The notes beneath the pieces are model-generated. The model ran no database searches, was not told the DNA's origin, and worked only from the letters and a program-made list of their open reading frames with translations. The translations under genes and the position numbers were made by a program. A stretch of 28,156 nt of DNA from Microcoleus asticus IPMA8 (GTDB lineage: Bacteria; Cyanobacteriota; Cyanobacteriia; Cyanobacteriales; Microcoleaceae), in the NCBI RefSeq assembly GCF_013179805.1, contig NZ_SRRZ01000100.1:1-28156 (forward strand), read 5' to 3'. Positions 1 through 8,340 of this stretch are shown piece after piece (within the stretch, counting starts at the first letter, position 1; every line of letters begins with the position of its first letter).

Positions 1-97
1 CTTAGTAGTGTAGATTTTCAGATCTGAAGTCTATTTATTTTCAACTCACCTTTGCTGAGTCTTTTCTTGCTGCCTAGTCTAAACTCCAGTATCGAAA

Positions 98-118
98 GCT
101 ATTGCACCCTGCAATAGC
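98..118 (-). terminator. Putative terminator hairpin after the caspase-STAND gene
   Basis: A perfect 9-base inverted repeat (GCTATTGCA and TGCAATAGC) with a 3-base loop lies about 45 bases beyond the TAG stop of the gene ending at 162. On the minus strand it is followed by only a short T run (TTTCG), so as an intrinsic terminator it is weak in its U tract. Position and symmetry favour the end of the transcription unit; the function is inferred. Confidence 0.5.
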
Positions 119-161
119 ACCGGAGAACTGATTTAATTAGATTAGACTGGCTGAGTTTGGG

Positions 162-3100
162 CTACTGACCCAATAGCGTCTGAATCTCTTCAGGGGTGAA
201 CGGATTTTCTCCAGCGCGGAGGGCATCAATCCAGCGCTGCCGTTGCAATTTCTCTTCCTCATTGTTAGTCGAAGCAATGAATGCCTGAAACTCTTCAATC
301 GCTCCTTCAGTATTGCCAGTTAACGCCCTGGCAAGTCCTCGACTATCTCGCCAACTTCCATTTTCAGGTTCAAGTTCCACGGCTTTTTCACAAGCAGCCA
401 TGACGTTAGGGTTAGTAGCTTGTCCGTGCAGACTACCAAACCAGCAAAGGGAATTCCAAGATGCAGCAGAAATTTTCAGAGTTGGGTCAAATGTTTGGGC
501 TTCTGCGTAAGCTGTAATCGCTTCCTCAAGCTTACCCTCTCGTAGCAGTTCCTTACCCTTTTCAATCAGAGTGGGTGCTGCTGCTAATCGTTTTGCTTCT
601 ATCTCTGGAACCAAATCTAAATTAGCATCTAGCTTTAAGGCTTGATTAAAGCTAGCAATTGCTCCCTCAATATTACCATCTCGTGCAAAGGATTTGCCTT
701 GGAAAACTAGATTAGGAACTGCTATCTCTTTTGCTTTAATTTGAGGATTAAAATCTAGATCATTATTCCAAGCCAATGCTTTTTGAAATTTAACAACTGC
801 ACCTTCAAAATCACCTGTTCTTGCTAATTCTTCTCCTTGCCTAACCCAAGTAAAAGCTGCTTTCTTTTTGCTAGTTAAATTTTGACATATGGGTAATCGG
901 TTTAGGTCATCAGGATGAACAGCCAGATATTCTTCAAGCCAATGACATCCCTCTTTAATGAGATTGCTAATTGTTAGATCCCAGACAAGAACCTGGATAT
1001 TTTCTTTAGTGTTCCCATGACCTCGAATACTCTGCGTACCATCAGAACCCAATGCCGCAATTTTTTGACCATCTGGGCTGAAACTTACGCTATAGAACCT
1101 TTTGATCCGTGGCTCTATGAAAGTTTGCCATAATGTTCCATCTCGTCGCCAAAGTTTAATAGTGCCGTCATTGCTGGCAGATGCAATCATTTCTCCATCT
1201 GGGCTGAAGCTGACACTATTAACTGCATCACCATGAGTCGTTAAAGAACCGAGTAAGGTTCCGTCCAAATTCCATAATCTTACAGTGCGGTCACGGCTAG
1301 CAGATGCAATCATTTTTCCATCCGGACTGAAACTTGCGCTATAGACCTCATTGCCGTGACCTGAGAAAGTACTGAGTAAAGTCCCGTTCAACTCCCATAA
1401 TTTCACGGTGCGATCGCTGCTAGCCGAGAGAATTAACTTCCCGTTTGGGCTGAAACCAACACTATTAACGGAATCTCGGTGGTCTGAGAGGATATGGAGT
1501 AAAGTTCCGTCCGACTTTCTCCATAGTCTTACAGTGTGATCGCTTCCAGCGGATGCAATTAACTCTCCATTTGGGCTGAAACTAATGTCATTGATCGAGG
1601 TGCTTTGACCATCGCTATGTCCCTTACATTTGAAGGCTGAAATTTCTTTTCCATCAAGCCCCCAGAGTTTAATGCCATCATATTCACCTGTGATAAGAAT
1701 ATTATTATCAGGGCTAAAATTCATAGTATTAGCAAAAGAAATTGTGCGAGTCTGATCTTCTTGATCGATCTCGTCTGCTAGTTCTGCTCTAGAAGTCGGC
1801 TTTAGAAATACACCCGATGTATCAACTAATGCAATTAGTTGCCCATCTGGACTGAACCTTACACGCATTAAACTTTGATCCCATGCTCCCTTAGGTCCAT
1901 CAAGACTATATAGGAAAATGGGTTTAGGTTCTCTTAGATGCCATAATTTTACTTGACCATCATAACTAGCAGAAATAATCGTCTTTCCATCTGGACTAAA
2001 ACTTACGCTGCTGACTGTACCAATGTGCCCTTCGAGGGTATGAAGTAAAACTCCTTCAAAGTTCCATAGCCTTACAACGCCATCGCGATGAGCGGTAACA
2101 ATCATCTGGTCAGCAGGTTTAAAGCTCACATCGGAAATTCCATCATTCAGGCTTAGAGTTTTGAGCAGATTACCTTTACAATCCCAGAATTTAATTACAC
2201 CATCTACACTAGCCGAGATGATATTTTTTCCATCTGGACTGAATTTTACGCTACTATTAAATGTCCACTGCCAGTCATACCTACCTGTCTCTTGAGGAGT
2301 TCTAGTTGACCAAGATTCGTGTAAAGTACCATCAAGAAGATTCCAATGCATTATTGTGTGACCAACAGTGTAAGCAATAGTCTTGCCATCAGGACTAAAG
2401 CTTATACTTCCCATAGAAAACTCTAAATCCTCGTATTCATAACCCAGATCAGGGCGCTGTTGCATTTCCTGATAAGCTAACCAGAGTTTTAGTAAGTCAG
2501 AATCTGTTGCATTTTGCTCTTTCACAAGGGGGTTAATTGAATAGGGATATCGCCATGTTTGCTCAATGCTTTCAAGTTGTGAGGAATTGGGTTCCCAAGG
2601 AGTCTTTAAAGTCTTTAAGAGGTTGCAGTGCTTATCTAAGAGTTGAATTCCCTTGTTACCTAAGCTAACAGCAATTAGGTTACTATCTGGACTAAAACTG
2701 ATTGCGTTGTCTAATACTGTAGCTTGCTCCTTAATTTCTACGGAGCCTAATAACTTACCATCTCTACGCCATGATTTGATAATATGAGCTCCACTGGAGA
2801 TAATCATCTCACCGTCTGGACTAAAATTAACAATGACGCCAGGACGCGCAACCCATCGTAATGTTCCAGCGCGGTCGAATCTGAACATTGAAATTTTGTC
2901 GAAATCTGTGTTGCTATCTCTATGCTGAAGAACATGCAATAGGGTTCCATCACGTTTCCAGAGTTTAACTGTACCGTCATGACCTCCAGAAGCGATGAAG
3001 TCTCCGTCACGGCTAAAGCTGGCATTCCTGATACGGTTACCATGATTTAGACGATTTGATTCCCGTATACCATCAACCAAGCGTCGTAGTTTTGTGACGA

Positions 3101-5879
3101 CTTGCATCTCTGTATCAGCGTCTAGAGTATTACTTGCCTGTAATTGTTGTACTCTTTCTCCATTCTCGATTCCCTTTATTAAAGCATCTATTTCCAAGCG
3201 AGAATTCCAAAGATTATCTACGGCTAGATTTTGTGCACTGATTGCAGCATTAATAGTTCGCCTTTCTGCTTCTTGTCGGCGTTCTTCAGAAATCCGTAGA
3301 TCCTCTTCCAATTTCTTAATCCGGTCTTGCCTTTCCTTAATACTGCGTGTGACAAACTCTGTTTCTAATTGGTTGAGCCAGTTATCCGTCTTTGACTCAA
3401 GCACCTTCTCTAACTTAGCGAGACGTTCAACTTCTTCAATCCAAAGCATTCCTCTGCCTTGTTTCCAGTCAAGGGCAGCAGGAGTCAAACGTTGTTGCAA
3501 TGCGAGATCTTCCTGTTGTTTCTTAATCCATTCCTGCAACTTATCCCAACCTCGCACTAGGAAATCGTGAGCTGGCTCCACATAAGGCTCCCCTGTCTCT
3601 TGCCCTTTTACCAGCAAACGAGCTTTCACCAATCGATCGCTCACCTGTGCCACACGCTTGTTCTCTTCTGCATCTGGATACACCAGTTCAAACTCCGGCA
3701 CCCGTCGCCGTGCCACTCCTCCCCCTTCAATCGTCACCATCCGCAGCATTACCCGTCGCATCGTGGCTTGGTGTGCCTTGCCTGATTCTTCGCCAAACTC
3801 TTTAACGAGATTTTCATACTCTTCTGTGGCTCGACGGGTTAACGCTCCCGCAACTCCACCAAGTTGGTTATAATCTTCGATTCGCAAAGCGCGATCGCTA
3901 CTGTTTGGATCTATCCACCGCTTAGTTAGTTTGATGTAGAGTTCACTGAGGGTAAATGAGAGCAATGGCAATGCTCCTGGCATTTGCCCCACTTCATCAA
4001 TGAGTTTTCCCACTAAGTCCGGTGGCTCAAAATATAGCGCTTGTTTCCGTGCAGGCTGTTCGATTGCGTCTCGCAACTCATCGGAATTCATCGCTCGAAC
4101 TGGAAACCGTCCCTTTCTCCAATGCGCCTTCAATGACGAATCCAAAAATCGCGGTTCAAAATCAGACCGCAGTGTTACCAGAATATGCAATCGGTGACGA
4201 TGACTTGCTAAAGTCATTCTGAGCATGGATAGGAATTGCTGCCACTCCTTCTGGTCAGAGTCACTTTTTCCTTGATGTTCTTGAGCCATCGTGATCAGTT
4301 CTTCAAACTGGTCAATTATCAGTAGAAGCTTGATATTAGGATTAGTTTGACTCCAGCTTGCAATTACCTGTGTTAAATAGCGAGGGTCTTTTTGTACATC
4401 ACTAGCTAACCTAGCTACTTTTTTTTGAATAGTATTTTTTAGATTAGTTAATTCTTCAGACGGGCATAGTTCTTGCAATTGTTTAAAATAATCCATAACC
4501 AACAATAGCTTGGCTTCTGGAGTAGAGTTATTCCAAGAGTCTGCTAATTTAGTAAAAGCTGCGTCTGTTTTTTCTGAATTACTCTGGCTCTGCTGAGCTT
4601 CCTGAGAACTATCGCTGTTTGGATTGGGTTCTGTTTTTGGTTTAAATACCTCATCAATAGCTTTAATCTGATTCAGTTGCGATAGCAAGTTAGCATCTTC
4701 AAGCGGTAAAATTATCCGTGCTAAAGCCGTGAAGGGAGACTCACCCGGACGCATGGGATCGAGAATGTACCACTTTTGTGATTGTGGATCTTTTTCCTGC
4801 TTGTTTCGTAAGTAAGAAATTAGTCCCGCCTTGACTAAACTGGATTTACCTGAACCTGAAACCCCTAAAACAATGGTGAGAGAACGACTGGGTTTTGAAA
4901 GGCGATTGCTCAATTCCTCCACCAGTGCTGTACGACCAAAAAATAAGCGGGCGTGTCTTTCTTCAAACGACTCTAACCCACGATAGGGATTATTACTAGC
5001 ATTTAGAGGCGGTGCAGGAGTGAGATTCTTTTTTGGGTCAAATCCTGGTTTAACGAAAATAAACTCGCCTCGGTCAAATTCATGTCGTAATGACCAAAAG
5101 CCTGGGGTTTGCCGTTCGCCCGTACTCCGGTTAACTTCTCGATCCACATAAAAATAAAGTTCCGGTGTAGTAATAACTCCATCTTCAGTTAAGTCGGCAT
5201 TGAGTTTTTCATCTGTATGCCCTAATCCTTGGAGTAATGCTAAGGCAAAGGGAGAATGATTTGTACCTGGGACGGCTCCTCGTTCATCTGTCACTAAATC
5301 TAATGCTTCTTGATCGTGGGCGGCAGATGCTATCACTTGCCAAGCAGGATAACGGATGAAGCGAGCGTAATGTTCTTGGTGAATGCGTTCGTATGGAGAG
5401 CCTAGCTTGCGAGTTGCCCAACGAAACATTCCCGCGTAGCAGCAATCTAGAATTACCAGTAAGTGATGGGAGTTAATGGTTTTAAAAACATCATAAAGCT
5501 CCTGCATGGGCAGAAAGTTCTCGGATTGGTCATTTCCAGCATTTTGGAGATTGACTTTGGCATTCTGGGGAATGAGATATCCGGCTGGACTACCGTCCTT
5601 TCCTTTGCGAGTGATGCCATGTCCAGCGAAATAGAACAGCAGGCGATCGCTCTTTCTTACTTCCTTGGGCAACTTCTCATTTAGTAGCGTTTTAATCGCC
5701 TCATAGGTTGCCTGCTCATCATATAACTCCCAAATTTGGGAATACTTATATTCGTCTTTAAGGAGTTGGGCGATCGCTCTACCATCGTTAGCGGCTGTAC
5801 CAAGTGGCTTAATGCCGTTTTCAGGTCGATAGGCATTAATGCCAATGACAACTGCTAGATTGCGAAATGTTGCTGCCAT
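162..5879 (-). CDS. Caspase (C14)-STAND NTPase-WD40-TPR protein, 1905 aa
   Basis: Large regulated protease. Residues 5-275 are a caspase-like C14 domain with both catalytic residues: His87 in FYFAGHG and the DCCYAG motif (second Cys, C147). A STAND-type NTPase follows, with the entry motif NPYRGLESFEE (about 297), Walker A GVSGSGKSS (G339-S347) and Walker B LLLIIDQFEEL (about 518-528). Next come a charged coiled coil (about 840-880), about fourteen WD40 blades marked by FSPDG and (V/I)KLW (enough for two seven-bladed propellers), and C-terminal TPRs. In STAND proteins, ligand sensing by the repeats frees the NTPase to oligomerise and switch on the effector, here the protease. Residues about 442-470 look like a decayed second copy of the Walker B segment. 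The ATG at 5879 has no clear Shine-Dalgarno, but the caspase fold begins directly after it. The gene is last in the co-oriented row. Domain calls are firm; the trigger is unknown. Confidence 0.93.
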   Translation of the reverse strand: MAATFRNLAVVIGINAYRPENGIKPLGTAANDGRAIAQLLKDEYKYSQIWELYDEQATYEAIKTLLNEKLPKEVRKSDRLLFYFAGHGITRKGKDGSPAGYLIPQNAKVNLQNAGNDQSENFLPMQELYDVFKTINSHHLLVILDCCYAGMFRWATRKLGSPYERIHQEHYARFIRYPAWQVIASAAHDQEALDLVTDERGAVPGTNHSPFALALLQGLGHTDEKLNADLTEDGVITTPELYFYVDREVNRSTGERQTPGFWSLRHEFDRGEFIFVKPGFDPKKNLTPAPPLNASNNPYRGLESFEERHARLFFGRTALVEELSNRLSKPSRSLTIVLGVSGSGKSSLVKAGLISYLRNKQEKDPQSQKWYILDPMRPGESPFTALARIILPLEDANLLSQLNQIKAIDEVFKPKTEPNPNSDSSQEAQQSQSNSEKTDAAFTKLADSWNNSTPEAKLLLVMDYFKQLQELCPSEELTNLKNTIQKKVARLASDVQKDPRYLTQVIASWSQTNPNIKLLLIIDQFEELITMAQEHQGKSDSDQKEWQQFLSMLRMTLASHRHRLHILVTLRSDFEPRFLDSSLKAHWRKGRFPVRAMNSDELRDAIEQPARKQALYFEPPDLVGKLIDEVGQMPGALPLLSFTLSELYIKLTKRWIDPNSSDRALRIEDYNQLGGVAGALTRRATEEYENLVKEFGEESGKAHQATMRRVMLRMVTIEGGGVARRRVPEFELVYPDAEENKRVAQVSDRLVKARLLVKGQETGEPYVEPAHDFLVRGWDKLQEWIKKQQEDLALQQRLTPAALDWKQGRGMLWIEEVERLAKLEKVLESKTDNWLNQLETEFVTRSIKERQDRIKKLEEDLRISEERRQEAERRTINAAISAQNLAVDNLWNSRLEIDALIKGIENGERVQQLQASNTLDADTEMQVVTKLRRLVDGIRESNRLNHGNRIRNASFSRDGDFIASGGHDGTVKLWKRDGTLLHVLQHRDSNTDFDKISMFRFDRAGTLRWVARPGVIVNFSPDGEMIISSGAHIIKSWRRDGKLLGSVEIKEQATVLDNAISFSPDSNLIAVSLGNKGIQLLDKHCNLLKTLKTPWEPNSSQLESIEQTWRYPYSINPLVKEQNATDSDLLKLWLAYQEMQQRPDLGYEYEDLEFSMGSISFSPDGKTIAYTVGHTIMHWNLLDGTLHESWSTRTPQETGRYDWQWTFNSSVKFSPDGKNIISASVDGVIKFWDCKGNLLKTLSLNDGISDVSFKPADQMIVTAHRDGVVRLWNFEGVLLHTLEGHIGTVSSVSFSPDGKTIISASYDGQVKLWHLREPKPIFLYSLDGPKGAWDQSLMRVRFSPDGQLIALVDTSGVFLKPTSRAELADEIDQEDQTRTISFANTMNFSPDNNILITGEYDGIKLWGLDGKEISAFKCKGHSDGQSTSINDISFSPNGELIASAGSDHTVRLWRKSDGTLLHILSDHRDSVNSVGFSPNGKLILSASSDRTVKLWELNGTLLSTFSGHGNEVYSASFSPDGKMIASASRDRTVRLWNLDGTLLGSLTTHGDAVNSVSFSPDGEMIASASNDGTIKLWRRDGTLWQTFIEPRIKRFYSVSFSPDGQKIAALGSDGTQSIRGHGNTKENIQVLVWDLTISNLIKEGCHWLEEYLAVHPDDLNRLPICQNLTSKKKAAFTWVRQGEELARTGDFEGAVVKFQKALAWNNDLDFNPQIKAKEIAVPNLVFQGKSFARDGNIEGAIASFNQALKLDANLDLVPEIEAKRLAAAPTLIEKGKELLREGKLEEAITAYAEAQTFDPTLKISAASWNSLCWFGSLHGQATNPNVMAACEKAVELEPENGSWRDSRGLARALTGNTEGAIEEFQAFIASTNNEEEKLQRQRWIDALRAGENPFTPEEIQTLLGQ

Positions 5880-6005
5880 AATTGTATGTTTTGGTAGTTT
5901 AAAATTGAATCATAAAAACCGGATGGTACGGAGGCGATCGCCTGCTTATAAACTCCAGTGGTATTAAATAGATGTTCTGTTCGACTATCCTTGATATTTT
6001 GCTAG

Positions 6006-8306
6006 TTATTCCTTTTTCTTCAGCACGGGCGTGAGAGACTCCGGAATACCTTCTAAATCAATAGCGATACAGCCAAGCTTAAACGCATCCTCAATCGATC
6101 GCCCAGCTCCTAAAGCATCATAAAAGCCAACGGCAAACTCAATGGCAGCTCGATTGCCGATCGCCCGATTCATCCCAATAACATAATCAATATGCTGACT
6201 AATTACCTCAGCTTGAGTTTCCGAATAGCAAGCATTCAGCAGAACGCACTCGACCTGATCTTTGAAAACATCGAATAGTTTTGCTAAAGCTGCTGTACTG
6301 ACCATCTGCAACTGTCCTAACTCATTTTCTAGCGCTAGTCCATCGGTAGTTGCTCCGCCAGAGAAATGAACAATTTGTGGCTCATAATCTAGTAAAGCAC
6401 GTCGGAGATCGTCAGGGCGTACAGCCCACTTCGAGATGATTTCAAATTGATCTCGTTTTTTAGCTCGCTCTAAGCCCGTTTGAATTTCACGAACTTCTGC
6501 ATCTAAGCGACGTTTATCTATATTTTGAGGATTAGCTGTGAGAATCAGAATTTTCTTTACAGTTTTGTTTTCGTCGCTGTCATCTCCAAAGTTGTAGTAT
6601 GTTTCTACATAAAATTTCTCGCTTTTCATCGCAGCCATCACCATATTTTCCAGGCCGCGGATTCGTTCATCTTTTTCTGCCATTGCAGCTAGCAGAGATT
6701 GTAAATCCCCGTAGGGTAAGGAAGCAATCTCTTGATATTTTTCAATATACTCAGCACTAAGTTTAGATCGATCGGTTTCTTCTGTGACTCTTGCTTGGAG
6801 TCGAATCTTTTCTTCACCTACTCCTTGCAATACCACAACCTTTAGTCCGGCTTCGGGGTGTTGTTCGGCTAACTGTTTTAGAGCGATTGCAGCCACACTT
6901 GGATCGATGCCTTCGTAATGATAAAAGTCGAGAGTTTTAAACGTGCGACCTAGGACACGGAGATCGACATTTTGAGTTTGATATAGTTCTAACGTTTTGA
7001 CAATTGGAGCAATAAAGTCAGTAAAATCTCCGGCTCTAAAAATCTCCTTGCGATTGTCGGGCTTGCGACAAGGATCTGGATCGGCTTCGGTTGGCACTTT
7101 CATATAAATATAATCGCACTTGACCGCATCTAGATTGGTATCAGTCGAAATTCCCCAGTTTTCAATATAAGCTCCTGTCAAGCCAGCCCCTTTTAGATTG
7201 GCTTGGTATAGCTGAGCTTTGGCTAACCGTGCCCCAGCCAAAGTGGCATTTTCTAATGTTGTCCCACTGAGATCTGCTCCATTTAAGTAGGCATCTTGCA
7301 AATCCACCTTCTCTAGGTGTAAATCTCTCAAATTGAGATGCTCAAAGTGCTGGTTTTTCCCTTTTTTATTAACGACTAATTGACGGACTTTCTGATTCTG
7401 AAGATATGTCCCTTCAGTACGTGCTTTTTCTAAATTTTTAGCTTCAAACCAACACGTCCTCTTAAGGATTGAATCTCTAAAATCTGTACTATTAAGGTTA
7501 GCCTCTGTGAAATTTGCAGTGGTTAGATTTGAGCCCCGAAAACGAGTTCCACCGATAGAAGCAATCCAGTTAGCTGGTTTATAGACAAGTAGATACTTGT
7601 TATCCCGATCTGATATATTCCATCCAATCCAGAAACTTAAACTTAATAATGCGAGCGTGACTAACGCTACAACTGGTAATGCCTGAACAAGATGTTTTTT
7701 ACCATTTTCAATTCCCTCCCAACCTCCAGCTAAGCTACCTACTGATGAAGCTATACCATAAATGAACACTGCAATGTTTCCAATAAGTGTTTTTAACACT
7801 GCTAGTGCAAATGCTCCAATAATTGCTCCCGCAATTGCTCCGGCGATCGCTATTGATTGTACAAGGGCAGCAGCAGTTGCTTCAGTTGTACCTAGACCGC
7901 CCACTAAAATGAGTAAGAATGCAGCAATTAAAGAAAATGCTCCCACAGCAAGTCCAAGTCCTTGCTTATACGTCGCAAAAATAAAACCAGCAAGGAGCGT
8001 TAAAGCAACAATACTCGACCAAAAGACTATAGGAGCTTCTTCGATTACCATTAAGCTAGCAACAATTCCGCTAGCATAAGCTGAAACATATCCGGCTAGA
8101 GTTGCTAGAAGGATTGACGTGCAGACTATCCCCAGCCTCCAGTGAAAGGTTTGTCCGGCTACCGCATGGCTAAAGTCTGCTCCAATCAGAATTGCTTTGG
8201 TAAAATCTGCACCTCGGATATCAGCATGACTAAAGTCTGCACCGGACATTTCTTGTCCTCTGAAGGAATAGCCCTGAAAGTTTTTTTGAGATACATTTTT
8301 TGGCAT
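6006..8306 (-). CDS. Membrane pentapeptide-repeat CHAT protein lacking the catalytic His
   Basis: A 766-residue protein with an unusual layout. Residues 1-48 are pentapeptide repeats (GADFSHADIRGADF). About residues 55-235 hold several hydrophobic segments that should span the membrane. A second pentapeptide block follows (about 255-385, such as DLQDAYLNGADL), then a helical linker with a charged segment (about 500-570), and a CHAT domain at 584-766. The CHAT start (KKILILTANP) and its Cys motif (LLNACYS, C693) match the paralogues at 10267 and 11472. The His motif does not: they have HFCGHG, whereas here it reads HFSGGA, one residue short, so the catalytic His is missing. The protein is therefore probably a membrane-bound pseudoprotease, acting as docking partner, sensor or decoy. 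No strong Shine-Dalgarno precedes the ATG at 8306, and the gene starts 34 bases after its upstream neighbour ends. Confidence 0.9.
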   Translation of the reverse strand: MPKNVSQKNFQGYSFRGQEMSGADFSHADIRGADFTKAILIGADFSHAVAGQTFHWRLGIVCTSILLATLAGYVSAYASGIVASLMVIEEAPIVFWSSIVALTLLAGFIFATYKQGLGLAVGAFSLIAAFLLILVGGLGTTEATAAALVQSIAIAGAIAGAIIGAFALAVLKTLIGNIAVFIYGIASSVGSLAGGWEGIENGKKHLVQALPVVALVTLALLSLSFWIGWNISDRDNKYLLVYKPANWIASIGGTRFRGSNLTTANFTEANLNSTDFRDSILKRTCWFEAKNLEKARTEGTYLQNQKVRQLVVNKKGKNQHFEHLNLRDLHLEKVDLQDAYLNGADLSGTTLENATLAGARLAKAQLYQANLKGAGLTGAYIENWGISTDTNLDAVKCDYIYMKVPTEADPDPCRKPDNRKEIFRAGDFTDFIAPIVKTLELYQTQNVDLRVLGRTFKTLDFYHYEGIDPSVAAIALKQLAEQHPEAGLKVVVLQGVGEEKIRLQARVTEETDRSKLSAEYIEKYQEIASLPYGDLQSLLAAMAEKDERIRGLENMVMAAMKSEKFYVETYYNFGDDSDENKTVKKILILTANPQNIDKRRLDAEVREIQTGLERAKKRDQFEIISKWAVRPDDLRRALLDYEPQIVHFSGGATTDGLALENELGQLQMVSTAALAKLFDVFKDQVECVLLNACYSETQAEVISQHIDYVIGMNRAIGNRAAIEFAVGFYDALGAGRSIEDAFKLGCIAIDLEGIPESLTPVLKKKE

Positions 8307-8340
8307 AATTCAAAAGGTGTTACAGAGCCAAACTTTCATC

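Noticed and set aside
3094..3570. Long plus-strand open frame inside the caspase-STAND gene
   Set aside because: It lies wholly opposite a well-conserved coding region, has a Ser/Arg-rich translation typical of antisense frames and shows no domain.
5931..5942. AGGCGATCGCCT palindrome between two genes as an operator
   Set aside because: It is a HIP1 octamer with flanking symmetry; these sites occur all over the window, inside genes as well.
7762..8079. 105-codon plus-strand frame opposite the membrane region of the pentapeptide-CHAT gene
   Set aside because: Reverse translation of hydrophobic codons gives an Ala/Ile/Pro-rich string; no ribosome site and no homology that I recognise.
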